NCBI GenBank assembly: GCA_964514415.1
Contig: CAZEQL010000028.1
Span: 1 to 15,339 of the forward strand
Source of the DNA: CAZEQL01 sp964514415
GTDB taxonomy: Bacteria; Chloroflexota; Dehalococcoidia; GIF9; AB-539-J10
Length of the DNA stretch: 15,339 bases
Reading direction: 5' to 3'
In this document: piece by piece, positions 1-7,255 of the stretch
How positions within the stretch are numbered: position 1 is the stretch's first letter
How the letters are laid out: every line of letters starts with the position of its first letter
Notes under the pieces: model-generated
What the model saw: the letters and a program-made list of their open reading frames with translations, nothing else
What the model was told of the DNA's origin: nothing
Database searches by the model: none
Position numbers and translations under genes: made by a program

Positions 1-1064
1 CTCACCGCTGCTACAATTTTTACCTTGCCGAAACCAAGCCACTGCAACTCCTTCACCGGACTTGCTGGAAAGCGATAAAGATGTTCCAATAACCAATCCT
101 TGCCCGTTATGGCTAAATCAAAATTGCCATTAGCCACTTGAAGAGGCATATCCTGGGGTCTGATTACCTTAATACCAAGCCAATCTAAATCAACAGAGGG
201 GCGGCGATTCAATACCCCCCCAGAATACCCCTGAAGATTGAGCCCAGCCCGTTCTAAAAACTGTGAAGTAGGTAACTGTTGGTGACCATCGGGCAAAGCC
301 AGCTTGATTTCCTTTGTCCACCAATAAGAATGGGCAACAACATTATTGCCTTGCCTTCGACTCGCAATAGCAGTAGGATTTACTTCTGGTTCAATGACAA
401 GCTTAGAGCCTAAGCAACTCAATATTTGGCTCAAATCTTTATTCTCCAAGCTTTCTCGATTGGCAATCAGAAAAGCTGTGACAGGAAACAATCTCGTTAA
501 AGGGACCAAACTCTGAGACTCAGCGTCACTTTCACTCTTTTCCCATAATATAGCCAGGTCGGCATTTTCTGGAGGGTAAACTTCAGCAGCTCCCCACACG
601 GGGAAAATCCTAAACTTTCTCATCCTGAAATTTAGAGCGAAAGCCTGAGCTAGGTTAGGATACTCGCTCACTATACGCCATTCATCTCGTCCAGCTAACA
701 ATTCATCAAAACTGGATATTCCCTCTTGTTTACTGGCTGCCACATATACACTACCTTCACCATAACTTAGGCTCGATAGTTTTACCAGGGCACTCATTGG
801 ATATCGTACCAGGAGTTCCTCAATCCAATCTAACCCGCAGATCCCCAAGTCATAATTCCCCACTGCCACTTGTACAGGAATATCCTTCTCCTGAAATACT
901 TTGGCTGAAAGATGAGGGAATTTTACCGAGTGAAGACGGTACTGCCGTGTCTTACTACTATAATGACTGAAGTCCAGGTCTACCTCATCAAGCAAATTGG
1001 CTGTAGGCGACAAAAACCTTCCTTTAGGCAAGGCAAATTTGACATAGCCAGGTTGATTTTCCAT
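1..1064 (-). CDS. hisG: ATP phosphoribosyltransferase HisG, tandem-duplicated form (partial, C-terminus outside window)
   Basis: HisG joins ATP and PRPP in the first step of histidine synthesis; short HisG proteins need HisZ, which is encoded just upstream. The frame is open from ATG 1064 to the window edge (354 codons), and I translated it by hand. Residues 7-230 form one HisG-like unit: LPKG (12-15), KDIPVQVAVGNYDLGICG, and SEYPNLAQ. A second unit starts near residue 253 (LALPDG at 255-260), with IRPQDMP, ANGNFDLAITGKDWLLEH and GFGKVKIVAA, and is cut by the edge. A usual short HisG is about 210 residues, so this is a fusion of two units. In unit 1 the PRPP loop, normally near SGSVE..P followed by TG.TL, reads GAAEVYPPENADLA with no TG.TL. 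Unit 2 has LPDG in place of LPKG. One unit may therefore be regulatory. The start lies 4 bases after the hisZ stop, so the two are probably co-transcribed. Confidence 0.88.
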   Translation of the reverse strand, partial: MENQPGYVKFALPKGRFLSPTANLLDEVDLDFSHYSSKTRQYRLHSVKFPHLSAKVFQEKDIPVQVAVGNYDLGICGLDWIEELLVRYPMSALVKLSSLSYGEGSVYVAASKQEGISSFDELLAGRDEWRIVSEYPNLAQAFALNFRMRKFRIFPVWGAAEVYPPENADLAILWEKSESDAESQSLVPLTRLFPVTAFLIANRESLENKDLSQILSCLGSKLVIEPEVNPTAIASRRQGNNVVAHSYWWTKEIKLALPDGHQQLPTSQFLERAGLNLQGYSGGVLNRRPSVDLDWLGIKVIRPQDMPLQVANGNFDLAITGKDWLLEHLYRFPASPVKELQWLGFGKVKIVAAV

Positions 1065-1068
1065 ATTG

Positions 1069-2316
1069 TCATCCACTTTCTTCTAATATATCAAGAATCT
1101 CTGTTACAGAAGCTACATCGCGTTGTCGCTTTTGTTTGCAGTCAGTGAGTATTAATGGAGCTGACTCCTTCCCGGAAACCAGGATAATCCAGCGGTAGCC
1201 AGATTTTTCTCGACCAGTAAAACCAAGCTCTGTAGTATGCCCTGCATCGCGAAGTGATTGAGCCAAAATAAAACATGTTTTTGCTGTCTCCGGAGTTAAC
1301 TCCTCACTTTTAAGCAAAACTTCGCATCCACTTCCTTTATTTTCTTCCAATGGAAGCATTTTCATTATCGAATCAACATATAGAGCAAATCCACAGGCTG
1401 GGATATCTCTTCCACTCATGAGAGGCACAAGGTTATCGTATCTCCCCCCACCACCTATTTTTTCCCCGTTAGCCAATAACTGGAAACAAGCACCCGTATA
1501 ATACTCAAAACCTCGTATTGCCTTGAGGTCAATTTCATAGCTACAATTCAGGTCATCCAGCAAAGTGGTGATATTTATGAAATCCTCCAGACTAGACCTA
1601 AAATCTGGTGAAGCTTGTTGGGACAAAGCTTTTACATTTTGTAGGAAGCTACTCGATTTTCCCTCGAGGTTCAAAAACTGGGATAGAAGCCCATTAAGTT
1701 CAGTGTTAATTGACTTGGCCTCCATTAGTGCCTGCCAATCCCCATCTAAAACACGGCTTGTCACCTTAGCTTCTTCACCAAGGCTGAGCTTAAGTTCCTT
1801 TATCAATGACTTCACCAACCCAGCATGGGATAACTGCAACTCAACGCTTTTGAGCTCCAGTCTACGCACAACTTCTTTGGCTAACAAAATTATCTCCACG
1901 TCTGTAGTGCCTTTAGCACCACCAAAAAACTCAGTACCACATTGCCACCTCTCTCTATTTTCTTTGCCTGTTTCTTCAAAAGCAAAAATATTAGTCACAT
2001 AAAAAAGCCTGGCTATCTCGCTTTCACTCAAATTGCCGCTATAGAGCCTGACTATAGGAATAGTGCCATCCGGCCTCAAAACCACCCTTTCACCACTCCA
2101 GCCATCCCAGTCAAGAAAGGAATATACCTTGCCCAACATGCTCGGAGTGAGCGTTCCTGTAGCCGTGAATAAATGGAGATATTCTAAGGTTGGCGTTCTT
2201 ACTTCTCGGTATCCCCACTCAAGGCAACAATTTCGAAAGACATCTTCGATATGGCGGAAGCGCAGCATATCATGGGGAAACAGGTCTTGCATTCCTTTAC
2301 ATTTTTGATTTGCCAT
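1069..2316 (-). CDS. hisZ: ATP phosphoribosyltransferase regulatory subunit HisZ
   Basis: This is a 415-residue paralogue of histidyl-tRNA synthetase. In known systems HisZ binds short HisG and makes it active and histidine-sensitive. The class II fold motifs are visible: motif 2-like RPDGTIPIVRLYS (81-93), WQCGTEFFGG (124-133), the histidine-pocket motif RGFEYYTGACF (268-278) and GGGGRYDNL (288-296). A C-terminal segment (about 328-415) resembles an anticodon-binding domain, which many HisZ proteins lack, so HisS was considered. The neighbouring hisG and the HisZ-type sequence after motif 2 favour HisZ. It begins with ATG 2316, apparently close behind a promoter, and is the first gene of a hisZ-hisG unit that leaves the window on the left. 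Confidence 0.85.
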   Translation of the reverse strand: MANQKCKGMQDLFPHDMLRFRHIEDVFRNCCLEWGYREVRTPTLEYLHLFTATGTLTPSMLGKVYSFLDWDGWSGERVVLRPDGTIPIVRLYSGNLSESEIARLFYVTNIFAFEETGKENRERWQCGTEFFGGAKGTTDVEIILLAKEVVRRLELKSVELQLSHAGLVKSLIKELKLSLGEEAKVTSRVLDGDWQALMEAKSINTELNGLLSQFLNLEGKSSSFLQNVKALSQQASPDFRSSLEDFINITTLLDDLNCSYEIDLKAIRGFEYYTGACFQLLANGEKIGGGGRYDNLVPLMSGRDIPACGFALYVDSIMKMLPLEENKGSGCEVLLKSEELTPETAKTCFILAQSLRDAGHTTELGFTGREKSGYRWIILVSGKESAPLILTDCKQKRQRDVASVTEILDILEESG

Positions 2317-2324
2317 CTCTGGCT

Positions 2325-2353
2325 ATTTTACGCTAAACTATACTGGCATTCAA
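2325..2353 (-). promoter_or_regulatory. possible promoter of hisZ-hisG
   Basis: Read on the minus strand there is TTGAAT (2353-2348), a 17-base spacer and TAAAAT (2330-2325). The -10 box ends only 8 bases before the hisZ ATG, so a transcript from it would have almost no leader. No strong Shine-Dalgarno precedes the ATG, which fits a leaderless message but does not prove it. This is pattern matching in an AT-rich gap. Confidence 0.35.
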
Positions 2354-2397
2354 TTGCTAAGCAGGTGAGATTGCAAAGAACATTTACACACTAGAAT

Positions 2398-2426
2398 TTG
2401 CCACACGCCTTTGTTTATTCTATACT
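2398..2426 (+). promoter_or_regulatory. sigma70-like promoter of the nfeD-slipin unit
   Basis: TTGCCA (2398-2403) and TATACT (2421-2426) are separated by exactly 17 bases, a near-consensus sigma70 arrangement. It lies about 37 bases before the nfeD ATG in the divergent hisZ/nfeD gap, giving a predicted start near 2433. The ribosome site before nfeD is weak. Confidence 0.6.
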
Positions 2427-2463
2427 CAATTCTGCACCCAATTAAATTTGAGCTTGAGATAAA

Positions 2464-3777
2464 ATGGCTAAAAAATTATTTAGATTCTTTTATCTAACTT
2501 TATTTGCTCTTGCGATAGCTGGAGGTTTAGGAGGCAGTACAGCCAATGCTTCCAATCCAACTATTGAAGTCCTCCACATAGAAGGCACTATCGTTCCAGC
2601 GGTGGCTGATTACATCGACAGGGGCATCAGCCAGGCGGAAGACAGGAATGCTACCGCTTGTATTATTGAGTTAAATACACCAGGAGGGCTTCTCGCCTCC
2701 ACTGATAAGATAGTCAGTAAAATTATGAATGCTAAAGTGCCTATCGTAGTTTATGTTTCCCCCGTAGGCGCTTGGGCTGCTTCAGCAGGAACTTTCATTA
2801 CCCTGTCAGCCCATATAGCGGCTATGACACCGGGCACTACCATTGGCGCTGCCCATCCCGTGAGCGCTGGAGGGCAGGAAATACCTGAAGACCAAATGAA
2901 AAAGATAGTTGAGTTCTCAGCTAAGTGGATGGAAACTATTGCTGAAAAGCATGGCCGCAATATAGAAGAAGCAAGTCTGGCGGTAACGGAATCCAAGTCC
3001 TTCAGGGATACTGAGGCGCTGGAATATAATCTTATCGACCTGCGAGCTGACACTTTGGAAAGCCTTATTTCTCAAATCAACGGCTGGAAAGTTACTTTAG
3101 CCAATGGTGCGGAAATTACTATCGATACTACAGGTTCTGATACAGCCAGGAATGAAATGAATGCCATTGAGAAATTCTTACAGGTCATAAGTGACCCCAA
3201 TATTGCTTATATCCTCCTTAGTTTAGCTACCGTGGGTCTAATCACTGAGATCTCCAACCCGGGGCTGATTTTCCCTGGAGTACTAGGTGGCATCAGCTTA
3301 TTCCTGGCGTTTTACTCTCTGGGGGTGCTCAATGCTTACTGGGGAGGTATAGCGCTCATTGTGCTTGCTATAGGACTTTTTGTTGCTGAGTATTTCACCA
3401 CCAGTTTCGGATTATTGACCGCCGGAGGTGTAGTCTCGCTGGTTATAGGCTCGCTGATATTGTTCAGCCACAGTCCAGGAGTAGAGGTCAACCGTGGGCT
3501 GATTGCTGGAGTAACAACCGCCATCGCTGCCTTTGCTATTTTTGTCATTGGTGCTATTGTTAGAGGTCAAAAGCGACGCAAAGCTACGGGTGCTGAAGGA
3601 ATGATAGGAAAGATAGCCATAGCCAAGACGCCTCTTGCCCCCACAGGCACAGTTCTGGCTCAAGGCGAACTATGGACAGCCACAACTGAGAAGGATAGAA
3701 TAGAACGAGGTGAAGAAGTGATAATAAATAAAGTAGAGGAGTTGAAATTATGGGTGACAAGAAAATCAGAAAAGTAG
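2464..3777 (+). CDS. NfeD-family membrane-bound serine protease (NfeD1b / ClpP-class)
   Basis: A 437-residue membrane protease. Residues 1-29 look like a signal peptide or anchor. Residues 33-210 are the ClpP-class protease domain. The nucleophile is Ser107 in GAWAASAGT, and Lys147 (in MKKIVEF) aligns with the catalytic Lys138 of Pyrococcus PH1510 as I remember that sequence. About four or five hydrophobic segments follow between 245 and 370, then the C-terminal OB-fold NfeD domain (about 380-437, with MIGK and GELWTA). In archaea the related protease cleaves the C-terminus of stomatin, and a stomatin-like gene follows here. A near-consensus promoter precedes the gene. Three genes follow at short spacing, so this is the head of an operon for membrane quality control or membrane-domain organisation. 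Confidence 0.9.
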   Translation: MAKKLFRFFYLTLFALAIAGGLGGSTANASNPTIEVLHIEGTIVPAVADYIDRGISQAEDRNATACIIELNTPGGLLASTDKIVSKIMNAKVPIVVYVSPVGAWAASAGTFITLSAHIAAMTPGTTIGAAHPVSAGGQEIPEDQMKKIVEFSAKWMETIAEKHGRNIEEASLAVTESKSFRDTEALEYNLIDLRADTLESLISQINGWKVTLANGAEITIDTTGSDTARNEMNAIEKFLQVISDPNIAYILLSLATVGLITEISNPGLIFPGVLGGISLFLAFYSLGVLNAYWGGIALIVLAIGLFVAEYFTTSFGLLTAGGVVSLVIGSLILFSHSPGVEVNRGLIAGVTTAIAAFAIFVIGAIVRGQKRRKATGAEGMIGKIAIAKTPLAPTGTVLAQGELWTATTEKDRIERGEEVIINKVEELKLWVTRKSEK

Positions 3778-3796
3778 GGAAAGGAGCTTATTGCCC

Positions 3797-4096
3797 ATGA
3801 GTGGGGCAATTATCGTAGCCATAATTTTTGTTACTGCCCTTGTTATCTTCGTCATTTATGCTATTGTTAAAGGCCAAAAGCGGAAACTCGCTACCGGCAC
3901 TGAGGAGATGATAGGGAAGGAAGCTGTGGCACAGACAACACTCAATCCTAGAGGCACGGTTTTAGCTGAAGGCGAATTATGGACAGCTATTGCGGGAGGT
4001 GATGAAATAAAACCTGGAGAGGAAGTGGTTATAACCAAAGTAAACGGGTTGAAATTATGGGTGGCAAAAAAATCTAAAGAAAAGGAGGAGAAATGA
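3797..4096 (+). CDS. short NfeD-like protein (duplicate of the NfeD C-terminal tail)
   Basis: About 99 residues: one N-terminal membrane helix, then a basic GQKRK stop-transfer and an OB-fold NfeD domain. It aligns end to end with the last hydrophobic segment and tail of the preceding protease, including VIYAIVKGQKRK against VIGAIVRGQKRRK, MIGK, GTVLAEGELWTA against GTVLAQGELWTA, and GLKLWV against ELKLWV. It therefore looks like a local tandem duplication without the protease domain, and can be compared with stand-alone NfeD1a proteins. GGAG at 3783-3786 sits 10 bases before ATG 3797. A TTG at 3791 is an alternative start only 4 bases after it. The 3' end overlaps the next gene by 4 bases (ATGA), which suggests coupled translation. 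Confidence 0.8.
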   Translation: MSGAIIVAIIFVTALVIFVIYAIVKGQKRKLATGTEEMIGKEAVAQTTLNPRGTVLAEGELWTAIAGGDEIKPGEEVVITKVNGLKLWVAKKSKEKEEK

Positions 4097-4854
4097 ACTA
4101 TCTTATTTATGTTGTTATTGCCATAGTAGTACTAATACTTCTATCTGCAGCTATCAAAATCGTTCCGGAGTATGTAAGGGGAGGTGTTTTCCGCCTGGGG
4201 AGATGGGTTGGACTTAGAGGACCAGGACTGGTCTTCCTTATACCATTCATTGAGACTATGAGGAAGATTGACCTGCGTGTAATCACCATGGATGTGCCAG
4301 AGCAAGAATGCATGACCAGGGATAATGTTACTGTTACGGTTGACGCTGTGATTTATTTTCGTGTGGTTGGTCCCGAAGATGCCATTCTCAAAGTGCTCGA
4401 TTTTATAAAGGCAACATCACTGCTCGCCGCCACCACATTACGGAATGTTGTGGGGCAATCTGAACTGGATGAACTACTGTCTCATCGAGATCGACTTAAT
4501 GAAAAGATACAGGGCGTGGTTGATGAAGGCACCAACCCCTGGGGGATAAAAGTGAGTATGGTAGAAGTCAAGGACGTAGAATTGCCAGACTCAATGCAGC
4601 GAGCCATGGCAGCCCAGGCTGAAGCTGAGAGAGAAAGGCGAGCCAAGGTTGTCCATGCTGAAGGTGAATACCAGGCAGCGGAAAAGTTAGCGAGTGCTGC
4701 TAAAATTATCTCCACCCAGCCCGCAGCTCTGCAGCTTCGCTATCTGCAAACACTAATGAGCATCGCTACAGAAAGAACCAATACCATACTGTTCCCCCTA
4801 CCCATAGATATGATAACCCCTTTCTTGAGCCGAGCTGACCCTGACAAGAAATAA
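4093..4854 (+). CDS. slipin / stomatin-like SPFH-domain membrane protein
   Basis: A 253-residue SPFH protein with one N-terminal membrane helix (about 3-22), then the band-7 domain: VPEYVRGGVFRLGRWVG at 24-40, GPGLVFLIPFIE at 43-54, and MTRDNVTVTVDAVIYFRV at 74-91. A charged helical segment follows (QAEAERERRAKVVHAEGE, 175-192), typical of the oligomerising part of slipins. Such proteins form ring or cage assemblies on the membrane and are commonly encoded beside NfeD, their proteolytic or scaffold partner. An AAGGAGG site (4081-4087) precedes the ATG. The first 4 bases overlap the stop of the short NfeD gene. Confidence in the family is high; the cellular target is unknown. Confidence 0.92.
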   Translation: MNYLIYVVIAIVVLILLSAAIKIVPEYVRGGVFRLGRWVGLRGPGLVFLIPFIETMRKIDLRVITMDVPEQECMTRDNVTVTVDAVIYFRVVGPEDAILKVLDFIKATSLLAATTLRNVVGQSELDELLSHRDRLNEKIQGVVDEGTNPWGIKVSMVEVKDVELPDSMQRAMAAQAEAERERRAKVVHAEGEYQAAEKLASAAKIISTQPAALQLRYLQTLMSIATERTNTILFPLPIDMITPFLSRADPDKK

Positions 4855-4872
4855 GTGTTAAATTAATCAACT

Positions 4873-5472
4873 TTGAATAACAGGGCAACTCAAAAGCCCA
4901 GTATCTTAGGTATCGCTGGTAGTCCGCGGCGTGGTGGTAATACTGATGTTCTTTTGCAACAGGCAATGTCTGGGGCTGAGCAACAAGGGGCTGAAACAAA
5001 ATTAATCATCCTCGATGAACTCAATATAACCCCCTGCCGTCATTGCGATGAATGTTTGCCCACAGGTAAGTGTGTCATAGAAGACGACATGCAATGGCTA
5101 TACCACGAACTGAGGGAGGCAGATTGCCTGATGCTCGCCTCCCCCATCTTCTTTATGGGCGTAACAGCGCAGGTAAAAGCTATGATAGACCGCTGCCAAG
5201 CACTATGGGTGATGAAATATATTCTTAAACTTCCTGTCGCTTCCAAGTCCCGCAAAAAACGCCAGGGTTTATTCATCTCTGTAGGTAGCACAAGGCTCCC
5301 CCACTTATTTCAGCCAGCTATAGCCACGGTAAAAAGCTGGTTTACCACACTAGATATAACATGCACTGGGGATTTGCTCTTTTCGGGGATAGATGGGAAA
5401 GGAACTATCACCCAACACTCCACAGCACTACAGGAAGCCTTTCTTGCAGGGCAAAAATTAATTCACACCTGA
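4873..5472 (+). CDS. NADPH-dependent FMN reductase-like iron-sulfur flavoprotein
   Basis: A 199-residue flavodoxin-fold protein. The FMN phosphate loop GSPRRGGNT is at 16-24, and SPIFFMGVTAQVKAMIDR (about 90-107) is the usual second flavin-contact region. Four cysteines at 55, 58, 61 and 67 are spaced C-x2-C-x2-C-x5-C, the compact cluster pattern described for archaeal and clostridial iron-sulfur flavoproteins (Isf), so a 4Fe-4S cluster beside FMN is likely. It probably moves electrons in the cytoplasm; its donor and acceptor cannot be told. The start used is TTG 4873, 18 bases after the slipin stop, with no good ribosome site and no ATG close by, so the exact start is uncertain. It may be co-transcribed with the nfeD-slipin genes, but no functional link is evident. 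Confidence 0.82.
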   Translation: MNNRATQKPSILGIAGSPRRGGNTDVLLQQAMSGAEQQGAETKLIILDELNITPCRHCDECLPTGKCVIEDDMQWLYHELREADCLMLASPIFFMGVTAQVKAMIDRCQALWVMKYILKLPVASKSRKKRQGLFISVGSTRLPHLFQPAIATVKSWFTTLDITCTGDLLFSGIDGKGTITQHSTALQEAFLAGQKLIHT

Positions 5473-5502
5473 GTAATGCCCGTCGTTTAGGGCAAAACAA
5501 TC

Positions 5503-6438
5503 TCAATGAACAATACCGATTAGCTCGGTTAAATTCCGAATTCTTTCATCCTTCATAAAATTTTCTATCCCATCCAGTACAGCAAGGCTAATTTGAGGGT
5601 TAGTTAGATTAGCTGTGCCAATTTGCACCGCACTAGCTCCACACATAATAAATTCCAGGGCATCTTTGGCAGAGGTAATACCACCACAACCTACAATTGG
5701 AATATGCACAACCTTAGCCACCTCATATACCATATAAAGCGCTATGGGCTTGATAGCCACACCAGAAAGACCACCAGTAACATTCCCTAAACAAGGTTTC
5801 CTTTCAGTTATGTCGACCGCCATTCCCCTCACAGTGTTAATTAAAGATACAGCGTCAGCTCCTGCCCCTTCTACTGCTAAAGCAATTTCCTTAATATCAG
5901 CTACGTTGGGGCTCAACTTAACAATAACTGGTAAACCCGTTGCAATTTTAACTGCTGAAGTGACTTTAGCAGCAAGTTTGGCATTTACTCCAAATTCTAT
6001 TCCCCCTGCTGAGATATTGGGGCAACTAATATTTAGCTCAATACCACTTATCCCCGATACACCTTCTAACTTGCTTGCCACACCAACATATTCATCTATC
6101 GTTTCCCCCGCAATATTAACAATGACTGGAACTTGCCACTTTGCCCATATAGGCGACTTCTCCCTAATCAATGCATCAATACCAATATTCTCCAGGCCCA
6201 CAGAATTCAGCAAGCCACCCGCAGTCTCCTCCAACCGCGGTTGAGGATTACCCTCCCTGGGCATAAGAGTTGTCCCCTTGCAAACAATAGCCCCCAGTTT
6301 TTGTATATCAACAAGCTCACTATACTCTGTGCCATAACCAAAGGTGCCAGCAGCTACCATCACCGGATTCGACAGAATTAAACCCTTAAGGTGACGAGGC
6401 GCTAACTGAACACACAAATTTAACGAATCGCTTCCCAT
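5503..6438 (-). CDS. pyrD: dihydroorotate dehydrogenase B (NAD+), catalytic subunit
   Basis: PyrD oxidises dihydroorotate to orotate in pyrimidine synthesis using FMN. From ATG 6438 the protein has 311 residues, normal for class 1. GLILSNPVMVAAGTFGYG is the usual N-terminal strand. NISCPN carries the catalytic base as cysteine (residue 139), the class 1 signature. IVKLSPNV, INTVRG, GGLSG and GCGGITSAKDALEF (FMN phosphate binding) follow in order. Class 1B enzymes pair with the PyrK iron-sulfur subunit, which is not in this window, so 1B rather than 1A is inferred. An upstream in-frame TTG at 6474 would add 12 unlikely residues and lies ahead of the predicted promoter, so I prefer ATG 6438. 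The gene converges with the flavoprotein gene, leaving a 30-base gap. Confidence 0.92.
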   Translation of the reverse strand: MGSDSLNLCVQLAPRHLKGLILSNPVMVAAGTFGYGTEYSELVDIQKLGAIVCKGTTLMPREGNPQPRLEETAGGLLNSVGLENIGIDALIREKSPIWAKWQVPVIVNIAGETIDEYVGVASKLEGVSGISGIELNISCPNISAGGIEFGVNAKLAAKVTSAVKIATGLPVIVKLSPNVADIKEIALAVEGAGADAVSLINTVRGMAVDITERKPCLGNVTGGLSGVAIKPIALYMVYEVAKVVHIPIVGCGGITSAKDALEFIMCGASAVQIGTANLTNPQISLAVLDGIENFMKDERIRNLTELIGIVH

Positions 6439-6451
6439 GTTCAAGGAGTTT

Positions 6452-6460
6452 ATTATACCA
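6452..6460 (-). promoter_or_regulatory. extended -10 promoter of pyrD
   Basis: On the minus strand TGGTATAAT is a perfect TATAAT with a TG extension. The predicted transcript start near 6445 is about 7 bases before ATG 6438, so the message would be nearly leaderless. There is no clear Shine-Dalgarno before that ATG. The site lies inside the longer TTG-initiated frame, which argues for the shorter protein. Confidence 0.45.
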
Positions 6461-6509
6461 AGAATCTTTGCCAAGCATCTTTAATACATAACACTTTGCA
6501 CTCCCAACC

Positions 6510-7244
6510 ATGCTAAAATTAAAAGAAATGCAAAAGGTGATCTATGTTATACGCCCTGCAAAGGATAATGACCTTCTCCAAATAGGTGAGCTTGATCGTG
6601 AAGCTTTCCCCAGCGAGTCACTATTTCGTTCTTATACTTCTTACAAACGAGACCTTAACAGTTTGTTAGCTCATTATATAGTGGCCGCCACAGAAAAGGA
6701 TGTTATTGCAATAAACCGAAGCTCTGAGTGTAGCCAAGAAGAAATGAAGCAATCTCTCAGACTATACCCGCAAGATACACTAAAATCGCCTTGGCTCAAA
6801 AGACTTTTTAGCCATACCCATATGATACCATTGCGAGCAGGACGAATTAATCTACCTAATAAGGAATACGTCCTTGGTTTCGCTAGCTTGTGGTTTATGT
6901 TGAATGAAGCACACATTATCGCTATTGCTGTGAGAAATAATTATCGCCGAATGGGAATAGGTGAGGGACTACTTATCTCAATTATTGAGTTGGCTACTCA
7001 ATTAAATGCCCATCTAGTTACCCTAGAAGTACGTGCCTCCAATGAAGTAGCACAGATGCTTTACAAGAAATATGGATTCCAAGTGGTAGGGAGGAGGCTT
7101 AGCTATTACTCAGACAATGGCGAAGATGCTTTGCTCATGAATTCGGATACTATTATTTCAGCCCCATTTCAAAGACATCTCGAACAGCTAAAAAAAACTC
7201 ACATTCAGCGGTGGAAAGGTACTCCAACTATTACAATGGCTTAA
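6510..7244 (+). CDS. GNAT N-acetyltransferase, RimI-like, with an internal insertion
   Basis: A 244-residue member of the GNAT family, which moves acetyl from acetyl-CoA to an amine; RimI-type members acetylate protein N-termini. The acetyl-CoA loop is RRMGIGEG (146-153), after the strand HIIAIAVRNNY. NEVAQMLYKKYGFQVVGRR (178-196) is the typical C-terminal RimI-like part. The N-terminal half has the expected IRPAKDNDLLQIGELDREAFP. Residues 63-118 are an insertion of roughly 55 residues, absent from RimI proteins of about 150 residues. The first 6-12 residues may not be translated, since another ATG lies at 6528. It diverges from pyrD and converges with pscS, so it is probably transcribed alone. 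The substrate is unknown. Confidence 0.82.
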   Translation: MLKLKEMQKVIYVIRPAKDNDLLQIGELDREAFPSESLFRSYTSYKRDLNSLLAHYIVAATEKDVIAINRSSECSQEEMKQSLRLYPQDTLKSPWLKRLFSHTHMIPLRAGRINLPNKEYVLGFASLWFMLNEAHIIAIAVRNNYRRMGIGEGLLISIIELATQLNAHLVTLEVRASNEVAQMLYKKYGFQVVGRRLSYYSDNGEDALLMNSDTIISAPFQRHLEQLKKTHIQRWKGTPTITMA

Positions 7245-7255
7245 TTAGAGCTACT

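Noticed and set aside
1565..2308. Three overlapping plus-strand open frames (145, 76 and 81 codons)
   Set aside because: They lie opposite hisZ, whose motifs are clear, and have no recognisable domain or ribosome site. They are antisense shadows.
1069..2316. Assignment as histidyl-tRNA synthetase (hisS)
   Set aside because: It is coupled to hisG and its post-motif-2 sequence is HisZ-like, although the C-terminal domain left some doubt.
5477..5494. Hairpin TGCCC / GGGCA between the flavoprotein gene and pyrD as a terminator
   Set aside because: The stem is only 5 bases with an 8-base loop and no T-run on either strand, so support is too weak.
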